From Capra hircus (taxonomy: Eukaryota; Chordata; Mammalia; Artiodactyla; Bovidae), in NCBI RefSeq assembly GCF_001704415.2, contig NC_030817.1:31321550-31385549 (forward strand): 64,000 nt of DNA. The letters are read 5' to 3'. Of the stretch, positions 25,801 through 37,800 are shown one piece after another. Every line of letters starts with the position of its first letter. The stretch's first letter is position 1. Under the pieces are notes generated by a model that worked only from the letters and a program-made list of their open reading frames with translations, searched no databases and was not told the origin of the DNA. A program made the translations under genes and the position numbers.

Positions 25801-28800
25801 CAACCATCTCATCCTCTGTTGCCCCCTTCTCCTCCTGCCTTCAATTGCTATACTGCAATATATAAATATATCCAATCAGCATGTTGTACACCTTAAACTC
25901 ACACAATGTTATGTCAATTGTATCTCCCCCAAAAAAGAAACCGTATGTTACTTGCCTAATTGGAGGACAAATTTGCATACATTCTTGAGCAAGTCTTCTA
26001 TGCTTTTTTCATAATCTAGTGACTGAAATATTCAAAATATTTCCATTTTGCGTCATATTTGAAGCACCATGGCTTTATTCTTTTGAATTAATTTTTTGTT
26101 TCTAAGTTGAAAGAGAGAATAACTGAATGATAGGTACAATGTAGATTTTAAAATTTATATTCCAGGTTTTTAAGTCACAAGAATGTAAGTGAACAAATCA
26201 TACGAAACAAAACCGTTTGACCCAAATGTTAGCTCCAGGGATTTTTGAGATAGCTACTAACTACTAATGTTTAGTTTTACTCATTTTAGAGGTAGACCAT
26301 ATCTCTATTCAGAAGCCTTTGGCATTGCCTGGAGTCTCCCAGACCAGCTGACAGGCTTCTGAGGCTCCACTTCTGTTTTCATTCTTAGTACCCCTTCTCA
26401 GCAGCAGGGACATGTCTATGACTGACGTGCTCATCTCCGAGCCACTATTGAGACACTGAGTTGTAAGCAGGGCATCAAGATGCATGCCATCAATGCCATC
26501 CAAAGAAAGAGAACAGATACTTCAGAGTGCTCTGAATTTTCAGTCTTGTTTCAAAGGCACATAACTGATGCCTACAGTTGCAACCCACTGAGATTTGCTC
26601 ATGGAGATACTGTCACTGGAGGTGCAACAGCCTTTTCTTATCTGTGAATTTACTAATTGACCTCAGGGATGGAAAGATGCTTCCAAAGCCAAACAGGAGG
26701 ATAGGAAGTGCCCTAGGAGTGGTGCTGTGTGTGCTCACCTGTGTTTAGGAATCCAAGAGCTGGGGGGAACCTGTAGCGACCGCGGCTCTGTGGAACGAGC
26801 CGGGCAGCTCCCTGAAGGCGCTGCCGATGTTGGGTGCTCTGTGTGAATGTGCGTGTCTCCTCCCACAGCTATTGACCTGCTGTACTGGAGGGACATCAAG
26901 CAGACGGGGATAGTGTTTGGGAGCTTCCTGCTGCTGCTCTTCTCCCTGACGCAGTTCAGCGTTGTGAGCGTCGTGGCCTACCTGGCCCTCGCTGCGCTCT
27001 CAGCCACCATCAGTTTCCGCATCTACAAGTCTGTTTTACAAGCTGTGCAGAAAACCGACGAGGGTCACCCTTTCAAGTGAGTGCCCAACCCGACCAGCCC
27101 TTGCCCCACCTCTCACGTGGCTCTTTCCTCGGCCTCTATTTCACCGCCTGTGCACTTTGGGTCCTGCTTCTTTTGACCTTTAACAGGCCTCTTAGAGTCT
27201 CCTTTAACGCTGTCTTTTAATATCAAACATTTCTGTTAAATTTCTAAAGCAGACTCATCCCTAGTCTAATGCTTACTGCTTTATTGAGCTTTTTAAAACT
27301 TTAATCACTTCTAATTAAATGTTAAATATTATCTTTAATATACATTTCTATAATTTATATAATATAAATCCTTGTGGGCAAATTTATGAAATGTGAAAAC
27401 ATTTAATTTATATTTGATATTATTTTTGTATTTAATTACTTCTCATAGTAATCATAATTCACTTATATGCAAACAGTGTTTTATGATTTAAAGTGTTTCA
27501 ACAATTATTCTCCCAACTCTGTGATGAAGGCAGAACATTATAATCCCTTTTCACAGATGGAAAAAACAGAGGTTCTAAGAAGTAAAGGGACTTGCTCAAA
27601 GTAAATAGCACAGAACCAGGACCAAGGTGTTTGGATTTTTATTTCTGTGCTCTTTTCGGAAGTTTAATGTCAAAGGGCCAAGTTCTGTAGGATGTAAAGT
27701 TCATTCCTCAGAATCTGTATAGTATTATGTACTCAAAATTGAATAGTATTATGTACCCTCTTCTGTATTTTAATGCAGGGAAAATCTGACTCGAATGAGC
27801 ACTGAGGAGGCGGATTTCTTTAAGGCAGTGTATTGAGAGGCTATATGAAATGTGGCAGAGGGAGATATTAGCACTGCCAGCTGCATGCTCCCCAACTCCA
27901 CCCCAGTTTACTCGAGATCCTAGCTTGTAAGCCCTGGGCATTTTAGCACTGACCGTCAGAGTCATACCATCACCTGCTGCACGCCCCGCTGCAGGTGTCC
28001 TCACCTCCTATAACCGAGGGATATTTCTGCATCCTGGATGAGACCTATAGATACTGTTGCATAATGGCTTCTGTGCCAACCTCAGTAATTCCCTGGGGAT
28101 GCCTCTGAATCCTCCCTGGCTCAGCCTCATCAGCCAGCTGAATCAAGGTCTCAGGGCACCAGGCTCTTAAAAGAAGGAAAAGATGCCAGGGCCTTGTCGA
28201 CAAAAGGCAAAATGCCGTGTTTCACACGTCACTTTCTAGCCTCGGGTCCTGTGCTCATTGTCAAACACAGTTACAGTCTGATCATCCTCACCCTTGGGAT
28301 GTATTTGGCCTTCTTCTAATGCAGAGTTAATGGGTCTCTGAGCTATAACTTGGTTGCCTTCCCAAAGGAGGGAAGAATAGAGAAGTGGAGCGTCATCTTA
28401 CCAGGGTGAATACTATGCCTACTTCAGTGACCCTCGCCTGTGACCAGTATCCACACCTTTAGAGTCCTGTCCTGCTCCAGCCTCTACCCTTAGCCATACA
28501 AGAGAGGTTGGCTTCTCCCACGTTCTTGGATCCAGGACTGTCAAATTACACTGGGGATTTACCTCTCACTTGACTTATTTCTTCTGTAACTACCCAGTTG
28601 TAGGACCAAGAGTCAAACTGTTATTAGCTCAACTACTTATCTTCCATTAGGAGACACATTTAAAACCTTTGGCTTAATTGCTTCTATCAATAAAAGGAAT
28701 ATCTAACTCAGAGTACATTTTGAATCAAAACATATCAGCTAGACAAATCCGCTTTTCTGATTATTTTTCTAAAAAGCCAAACATAAAAATTCTCAATCCT

Positions 28801-31800
28801 CAGTTAGGTGAGCACTGTTAGAACTCTAGAAGTAGACAACATGGCAGAGAGAAGGAAGGAAGAGAGGACAGGTCTCGGTGGCCGGGGGTGGGGCAGCAGG
28901 TGGGGAGCATGGTGGGTATGGTCAAAGCAGGAGGATCAATCGATTTTTATAGATTTGTAGAGCCTGGTTTATCTACCCAAGAGTTCAAATTAACCCTTTG
29001 AACAAATGGAAAATACAGTTACTAAAAATACCACTCTTACTAGAACCAGTGAGCATTTTAATATGTCCCAGGTCACTTGTGTTCTCAGAGCTCTCTAGAA
29101 TAAAACCTAAAAGTACTTTCCAGAATCTAAATATGAAACCTTAGAGATTTGATGAGAAATAATAACTGGCAGCTAAGATTTTGAGATCTCTCAATTATTT
29201 AAAAAGACAATTCATCTTCATGCAGCCGAGAAGAAATAAGAACTTTTCACAATTGCCCAGTGAGCCAGATATACCGAGAATTCAGCAAGTGAACTGATTT
29301 GGGACTGACTTTTCTCTGCTCCTAGCCTCTGAATTATCAGCTCACACTATCATGCTGCCTACGAGAGACAGAAACAGCCACATTGCCCCACTGAGTGCCG
29401 TGATTCCTGTGTTCCCCAGTGTACTAACTGTGGGTGTGGGTGTGGTGCCCTGCAGCCTTCTGACTGGCGTAAATCCTTCAGGATGACCTGAATGTGGTCC
29501 TCAGGGTTGGAGAAGGGAAACAGCTGTTTCAAGATTCCCTCTGATGGAGTTCTCTGTGGGGATGCTCTGTTGACAGGGCCTACTTGGAGCTCGAGATCAC
29601 CCTGTCTCAGGAGCAGATTCAGAAGTACACAGACTGCCTGCAATTCTACGTGAACAACACACTCAAAGAACTGAGGAGGCTCTTCCTTGTCCAGGACCTG
29701 GTGGATTCCTTAAAAGTATGAGTGCTTAAGCCATTTCATTTGACAGTCTTGATTTTTGTTTTCCCTAAAGGTACACATAATGTTATAAACTTCCACATGA
29801 TGGAGAATAAAATAAGTGCTAATTATATTTTAGGGAATGTCCAGCTGTACAGTACCATGGAGCTCATCCAGTTTAATGTCATCATTTTACAGATGCTGAA
29901 ACTGGTTCAAAGAGGTTAAGACACTTGCCTGAGGTTGCCCAGTGAGTCACTGACAGAGCTGAGATCAAACCCAGGTTACATAGCTTCCAGTTTCGTACTA
30001 CTTACAGTACCCCAGGCTGCTTCTTGTTCCCATTTTCAATTCCTCAATTTCTTACAATTATTTTAAAAATAAACATCTAGTTTAGGGAATGTGAAAAATA
30101 CACATGCTTTTTCTTAGAAAGAAACACTGTACTCTGCTAATAATAAGACCTGTGGGCTGTGAGAATGAGCCCCTGAAGTGTAGAGGAGGGGCACCTGGGT
30201 GTTATTCCTGGTTCCATCATTGAACTCACTGGGCTTCTTGGAACAAACTGCTAGGACCACCACATGGCTTATAGGGAAAACCAAGGTCAATCAGTCATGG
30301 CTCAACAGGGCCATGAGCAGAGGGGTGGGAGCCCAGGCAAGGATTCTGTCAGTTCTCCATTCTCCCCGAGCACCGGGAGGGATCTGTACCGTGGGCTGCT
30401 CCTTAATGAGGAAGAAAGAGCAGAAGGAAGGTGAGTGATGAGTCCTTAACACTCAAGGTGCTTTACTGGAATAACATCTTGGCAAATAATGACTAAAAAA
30501 AGAGAGCAGGGAGATTAAAATTACTTAACCTTAGCGGTTTTAAGGTAACGTGTCTACTTAAATTTGTAATGTGAAAGCTGTGGGCTAGAATAGGGATCAG
30601 CAAACCTTATCTATTATATAAAGGGCCACGTGGTAAATATTTTAGGCTTTGTGGGCTACAGTCTTTGTTGTAGCTACTCAACTTTGTCACTATAGCAGAA
30701 GAGCAGCCGAAGACAATACATAAATGAATAACTGTGGCTGTGTGCTAACACTGTTTATGAATACTGAACACTGAATTTCGTATCATTGTCACGTTATACA
30801 AAATGTTATTTTTGTTTTAACTTTATTCAACCATGCAAAATTCATTCTTAACTTGTGGGCCTATACAAAAACAGGTCAAGGCCAGTTTGCTGACCCCTGC
30901 CCTAGTTTATTATTTCACTGAGTCCCTCAAATCTTACAAGGAGATCCACAGGGTTCTGAGACAAGTAAAGCCTGGATCCTCTTTCAGTAATTCTGTGGCA
31001 AGCTTTAAATGCTCTTATACTTCCTATTGAAACCATGATGTCCTTTGCCTCAAATTTTAATGTAAACAGATCAATGAAATGAGACTCTTTTCTGTCATAA
31101 TGGGTTTAGAAGCTCTGATCATCATTTCATTTGTTAGTTTGCAGTCCTGATGTGGCTCCTGACTTACGTTGGCGCTCTCTTCAATGGCCTGACCCTGCTG
31201 CTCATGGGTAAGGGCAGACAAGTGTGTTCTGTCTCCCTTCACATACTCCGTGTGAGCATCTCCCTAGGCTGTGAGCTTGCTTAGATGGGTTCCTAGCAAC
31301 AAATTCCAGATTTTCTGAGTGCAGAGCATTTCCCTGACCATCATAGTTCAATTAAAGAGCACAATGTATCAATATATTACACAGTAAAAATGAATTTCTT
31401 AAAGTTTTTTCTTTTTCTTCAACCACAACTGGTTTTATCTGGCTTCAAATATATATCTGCTTCAATGGTGTTATGTATAGAAGATCATTTTATCTTAGGA
31501 GGTCATTCTCTCTTTCCAGAATTAATGACTTAATATTTGTGGAGGTCTCAGCATTTTTTGGTTTTCCTTATGAACTAGCCCTGCAGTCTTTTAGCTAGAA
31601 TGCTGGCTACTGCAAATAATGTCATTATATCACATAAAGTGAAAGTGAAGTCGCTCAGTCGTGTCCAACTCTTTGCGACCCCATGGACTGTAACCCACCA
31701 GGCTCCTCTGTCCATGGGATTCTGCAGGCAAGAATACTGGAGTGGGTTGCCATTTCCTTCTCCAGGGGATCTTCCCAACCCAGGGATCGAACCTAGGTCT

Positions 31801-34800
31801 CCTGCATTGCAGGCAGACGCTTTAACCTCTGAGCCACCAGGGCAGCATTATATCACATAACTATATAAAAATGTATCTATGAGATTGTTCCTACTTATAA
31901 CTCTCAATTTTAATACTATATTTGTTTTTCATCCCAGCTGTGGTTTCAATGTTTACTCTACCTGTAGTGTATGTTAAGCACCAGGTAAGTTCTATGTGAT
32001 GTCAAACATTCATGATAAGTTTTGACCTTGTGAACTGTGGATGTGCTCATGATTTCTTCTCTTTGTAGGCACAGATTGACCAATATCTGGGACTTGTGAG
32101 GACTCACATAAATGCTGTTGTGGCAAAGTAAGTTACATAGTGCCATTTATAAAAAGGAGAGACTGCCTTAGGTAGGCATTTAACTGGATTAGATAGGAGT
32201 AACAAAAGGATAATAAAGTAATAGACTGATTTTTGATCATTCACTTCTTTGAGTCATATATTCATACCCCTACCAAATATATTATTTCAGAAATAAAGTA
32301 TAAATTTTAAAATTTCCAGTTAAATAAAACTTTCAGTGGTTTATTTCAGGTATCATGAAATGAGTTTTAATAAATGAATGATATTAATGTCTGTCTGGAG
32401 ACTGGCTTACGTCCAAGAATAAGATGGATTGGAGGAAGGAAAGAAGCCTGATTCAGAAAAGTAAAATTAAATTTTAGTAGATTAATCAAAATAAAAGTGT
32501 TAGCATTTTCAGTTTTTAAATAATAAATATCACTAAGTTTTAAACCATTGAAATTATTTTTAAAACAAAACACTTTTTAATCTTGAGAACTTTTATTACC
32601 TTTTAGATTATACCATTTAAATTCAATAAGTATGTGTGTTTGCCTATTTTATTAATACCATTGCTTTTTAAACCTGAGTCTTAAATAGACTTTACTTTAT
32701 GGCTACTTTATATATTAGGAGATAATGATTCCAGTTATAAAAGTATTTACAGTTAATATAGTCATTAACTTAGTAGTTTTCCCTAATTCTTAAATTAGTG
32801 TTTTTAGATATATCTTCATCTAAAATGAAGTTTTTCTGTTGTTATTATTACTCAAGATTTTGTTTTAATCAAAAGCTGACCTCAGCTTTGACTACAAATA
32901 CACATCCGAAAAATATTAGAGTTTCTCTCCAGGAATCCTAGAATCATGTGGCTAGACCTAGATGATAGTAAGAATTAAATGCAAGTATTTTAGATAGTCA
33001 AAGATATACAGAGCAAAACAAATTTTAAAAAAGCAAACACTTTAAAGTTCCTCTGCTATTTGATTTGTGTGTCATCAGTTACAGTTCTCTCCTGAAGTTT
33101 ATAAAGATTTTTGTTTTTATTATGTATTGTTTATATTCTTCCTCTTCAATTCATGGTGAATTTGGATTCAGACATTTCAAAATGCCTGAAATTATCAGCT
33201 TAACACATATGCAATGAATACCTAGTGAAAATCAGCATATTGAAGACAAATATTTATTACTTTCTATTAGGAAATGACAGCATGGTATAACATGAGATTT
33301 GGTATTTGCAAGCCTGGGAAACCTGTTAAAAATATGAATTCCCAAATCTACAACAAACTTATGGAAATAAAATTCCTGGGATAAGGGACCCATAATCTAT
33401 ATTTTAATGAACTTCCTAGGTGTATTTAACTTCTGGTAGTTAGAACTGTGTTCAGGAATGACAGCAAAGCACACCAGAATAGGAGCTTGGAAACTGGAAG
33501 ACAGATGTTCTAGGCCTCAGCTGTTCAGCATTTAGTTTGAGTATCTTGAACAAATCACATCTCTTAATTTTTTATTGATTAGTTGCTTGCTTAAAAAAAA
33601 AAAAAAAGACATTATTTTCCAGGCATTTCATTAACAGGTACAGAGAGTATAAAGATGAATAAGATGATCCCACATAGCAGAGCTGTTAGCCTATGGGTAC
33701 AGACAAAACTGTAAAGAAATAACCATAAGACAATATAAGAATAACAGTAGAATTGTGTAAAATATTAAGGTGAGAGAGATACGGAAACTACTGTTCTTAC
33801 CTGGGGGATAATGGAAAGCCACTAAAAAAAAAGGGCCCTTGCTAGCATGGCTGGGTTCTGTGGAGGACTTCTATCTGTGTCCTCACATGGCAGAAGTAGA
33901 TGGAAACTCTCTGGGCTCTCTTTTATAGGGCACTAATCCCATTCATGAATGCTCCATTCTCATGAGCTAATCACCTTCCAAAAGCCCCGCCTCCTAACAC
34001 TAACATATTGGGGGTTAGGTTTCAGTATATAAATTTGGTGGTGTTGGGTGATGGGGTGCAGCAGGACATAAACATTCAGTCTGTAGCAGCCCTGAAGGAT
34101 GGTAAACTCTCATCAGGGGGATGCTGAGGGGAAAGACACTGCAAAAAGAAATAACACAGCTAGAGGCAGAAGCATGAAAAGGTAGGTCAGGGTCAGGGAG
34201 CAGTGAGTCAACCAGTGCGTCTAAAGCTTAAATGAATGAAAAGATGAGCTAGAAAGGGCCTAGAAAGAGAAGCTAGGGCCAAGTATAGAATGCTCTAAGG
34301 AGTTAGGACTCAACAGGACATAGCATGCCCTTGATGTTCCTATGCAGGAGATTTGTATTTTGCACAGATTACTATGGCAGTCTAGTGGGAGGAGAATTGG
34401 AAAGTGAGATGTGGTAATTAGCAAGGAAGCTATTTGAATTCAAACAAAAGTGGTAGAGATGTAAGCCTGTTAAAATAGAAGCGAAGGAGAGATGGCAGAA
34501 ACTAAAATGTATGAACATATGTATACAATATGGTTGGCTAAATTAAAATTGGAAATCAGTGCTCTGAACAGGAATAGAAAGGAAGCTAAGGACAAAAAGA
34601 GAAACTGAGTGGGGCTTCCCTGGTGGTCCAGTAGCTAAGGCTTCATGCTTGCAATGCAGGGATCTAGGTTCAATTCCTGGTCAGGGAACTAGATCCCACG
34701 TGCTACAGCTAAAGATCCCCTGTGCTGTAATGAAGATTGAAGATGATGCATGCCACAACCAAGACCTAGTGCAGCCAAATAAATAAATAGGAATAAAATA

Positions 34801-37800
34801 TTTTAAAAAAATTTAAAAAGAGAGAAACTGGATAAGTTACGTAGTTAAACAGCAGTTCCCCAAGAGAATCTGTTTGGCCTGACACTAAATTTTGAAGGAT
34901 ATTTCTTAGTGGAGTCTTACCTCTAAGATTTCTTCAACCTCTGAAATTCTGATTACATGTTAGAATAATTCCACCAAAAGAACTCACACCATTTTAGTGA
35001 TACTGTTAAAAACAGGAACTTTGGAATCAGATAGACTAGCTTGAGTCCATTTCTGGCATTTTTTAGCTATATGAATTCATTATAAATGTTATTTGACTCC
35101 CTGAGTTTGTTTCTTTATCTATACATTGGAAAGATAATGTCTGTAAAGTATTCGTACTTGGGCATAGGGAGGACTCAATAAATATTCAACGATCATAATC
35201 ATGATCATCCTACTCCCACTGCTTAGAGATCAGTTCATGGTGAGTGTGGACAGTCCCAGACTAGGCAGGAAACCTTGGTGCCCCTCGCACGCCTATACTG
35301 AATGAATGATACCAGGTCATTTAACCTCCCTGTGTCTCAGTTTTCCAGTTCTAAAATGGGGGTGCGTGCATGCTAAGTCACTTCATTCGTGCCCAATTCC
35401 TTGCAACCCCATGGACTGTATAGCCCACCAGGCTCCTTTGTCCATGGGATTCTCTTGGCAACAATACTGGAATGGGTTGCCATGACCTCCTCCAGGGGAC
35501 CTTCCTGACCCAGGGATCAAACCCGAATCTCTTACATCTCCTGCATTGGCAAGTGGGTTCTTTACCACTAGTGCCACCTGGGGAGCCCCTAACTGGGGAT
35601 AATAACACCTAACAACACTTTCTTAGTATTTCATTGAGGTACTTGAAAAGTCTTCCTGGTGTCCTTGAGGAGAAAGTGGAGATGTACAGGCCAGATTATA
35701 GCACAATTGGTAGAGTTCCAGAATGTTGAAATAGTAGACCCTATGGATGTCCACCGAAAATCCATCCAGGGTGAGGTGCAGTAATGTGACACAGGGCTCT
35801 ACCCTTGACTCCATGACTTTCCATACCAGTGCTTCACATGGCTATGTGAAGACAAATCAGATATGCTCATCAGAGTTCTAGGTGACACATAGCTTGGAGC
35901 AAAAGCACATTCAGAAGACAGCAAGCTCAAGATTCAGAAAGAATTAAGTGACCTTGAGTAATGTAGAATGCGGAACTGAAGTTAATAAAATCAAATTGAC
36001 AGGGAAAGCAAAGTCATATTTAGATTTTTTTTTAAGTCAATTTTTGCAAATATCGAATGGGAAGAGGGGCAGATGTGATAGAGTACAACAGTTCAGTTCA
36101 GTTCAGTTCAGTTCAGTCGCTCAGTCATGTCCGACTTTTTGCGACCCCATGAATCGCAGCACGCCAGGCCTCCCTGTCCATCACCATCTCCCGGAGTTCA
36201 CTCAGACTCACGTCCATCGAATCCGTGATGCCATCCAGCCATCTCATCCTCTGTCGTCCCCTTCTCTTCCTGCCCCCAATCCCTCCCAGCATCAGAGTCT
36301 TTTCCAGTGAGTCAACTCTTCGCATGAGGTGGCCAAAGTACTGGAGTTTCAGCTTTAGCATCATTCCTTCCAAAGAAATCCCAGGGTTGATCTCCTTCAG
36401 AATGGACTGGTTGCATCTCCTTGCAGTCCAAGGGACTTTCAAGAGTCTTCTCCAACACCACAGTTCGAAAGCATCAATTCTTCGGCTCTCAGCCTTCTTC
36501 ACAGTCCAACTCTCACATCCATACATGACCACAGGAAAAACCATAGCCTTGACTAGACGGACCTTAGTTGGCAAAGTAATGTCTCTGCTTTTGAATATAC
36601 TGTCTAGGTTGGTCATAACTTTCCTTCCAAGGAGCAAGCGTCTTTTAATTTCATGGCTGCAGTCACCATCTGCAGTGATTTTGGAGCCCAAAAAAATGAA
36701 GTCTGACACTGTTTCCACTGTTTCCCCATCTATTTCCCATGAAGTGATGGGACAAAATGCCATGATTTTCATTTTCTGAATGTTGAGCTTTAAGCCAACT
36801 TTTTCACTCTCCTCTTTCACTTTCATCAAGAGGCTTTTTAGGTCCTCTTGACTTTCTGCCATAAGGGTGGTGTCATCTGCATATCTGAGGTGATTGATAT
36901 TTCTCCCGGCAATCTTGATTCCAGCTTGTGCTTCTTCCAGTCCAGCGTTTCTCATGATGTACTCTGCATAGAAGTTAAATAAGCAGGGTGACAATATATA
37001 GCCTTGACTTACTCCTTTTCCCATTTGGAACCAGTCTGTTGTTCCATGTCCAGTTCTAACTGTTGCTTCCTGACCTGCATACAGATTTCTCAAGAGGCAG
37101 GTCAGGTGGTCTGGTATTCCCATCTCTTTCAGAATTTTCCACAATTTCTTGTGATCCACACAGTCAAAGGCTTTGGCATAGTCAATAAAGCAGAAATAGA
37201 TGTTTTTCTGGAACTCTCTTGCTTTTTCCATGATCCAGCGGATGTTGGCAATTTGATCTCTGGTTCCTCTGCCTTTTCTAAAACCAGCTTGAACATCAGG
37301 AAGTTCACAGTTCACGTATTGCTGAAGCCTGGCTTGGAGAATTTTGAGCATTACTTTACTAGTGTGTGAGATGAGTGCAATTGTGCTGTAGTTTGAGCAT
37401 TCTTTGGCATTTCCTTCCTGTGGGATTGGAATGAAAACTGACCTTTTCCAGTCCTGTGGCCACTGCTGAGTTTTCCAAATTTGCTGGCATATTGAGTGCA
37501 GCACTGTCACAGCATCATCTTTCAGGATTTGAAACAGCTCAGCTGGAATTCCATCACCTCCACTAGCTTTGTTTGTAGTGATGCTTTCTAAGGCCCATTG
37601 ACTTCACTTTCCAAGATGTCTGGCTCTAGATTACTGATCACATCATCATGATTATCTGGGTCTTGAAGATGTTTTTTGTATAGTTCTTCCATGTTTTCTT
37701 GCCATCTCTTCTTAATATCTTCTGCTTCTGTTAGGTCCATACCATTTCTGTCCTTTATCGAGCCCATCTTTGCATGAAACATTCCCTTGGTATCTCTAAT

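Noticed and set aside
26847..26868. In-frame ATG just before RTN1 exon 2
   Set aside because: The acceptor CCCACAG at 26862-26868 and the family sequence starting AIDLLYW show these bases are intron.
36091..36115. (GTTCA)5 direct repeat as a CRISPR-like or regulatory array
   Set aside because: It is the known microsatellite-like tail of BovB at its 3' end.
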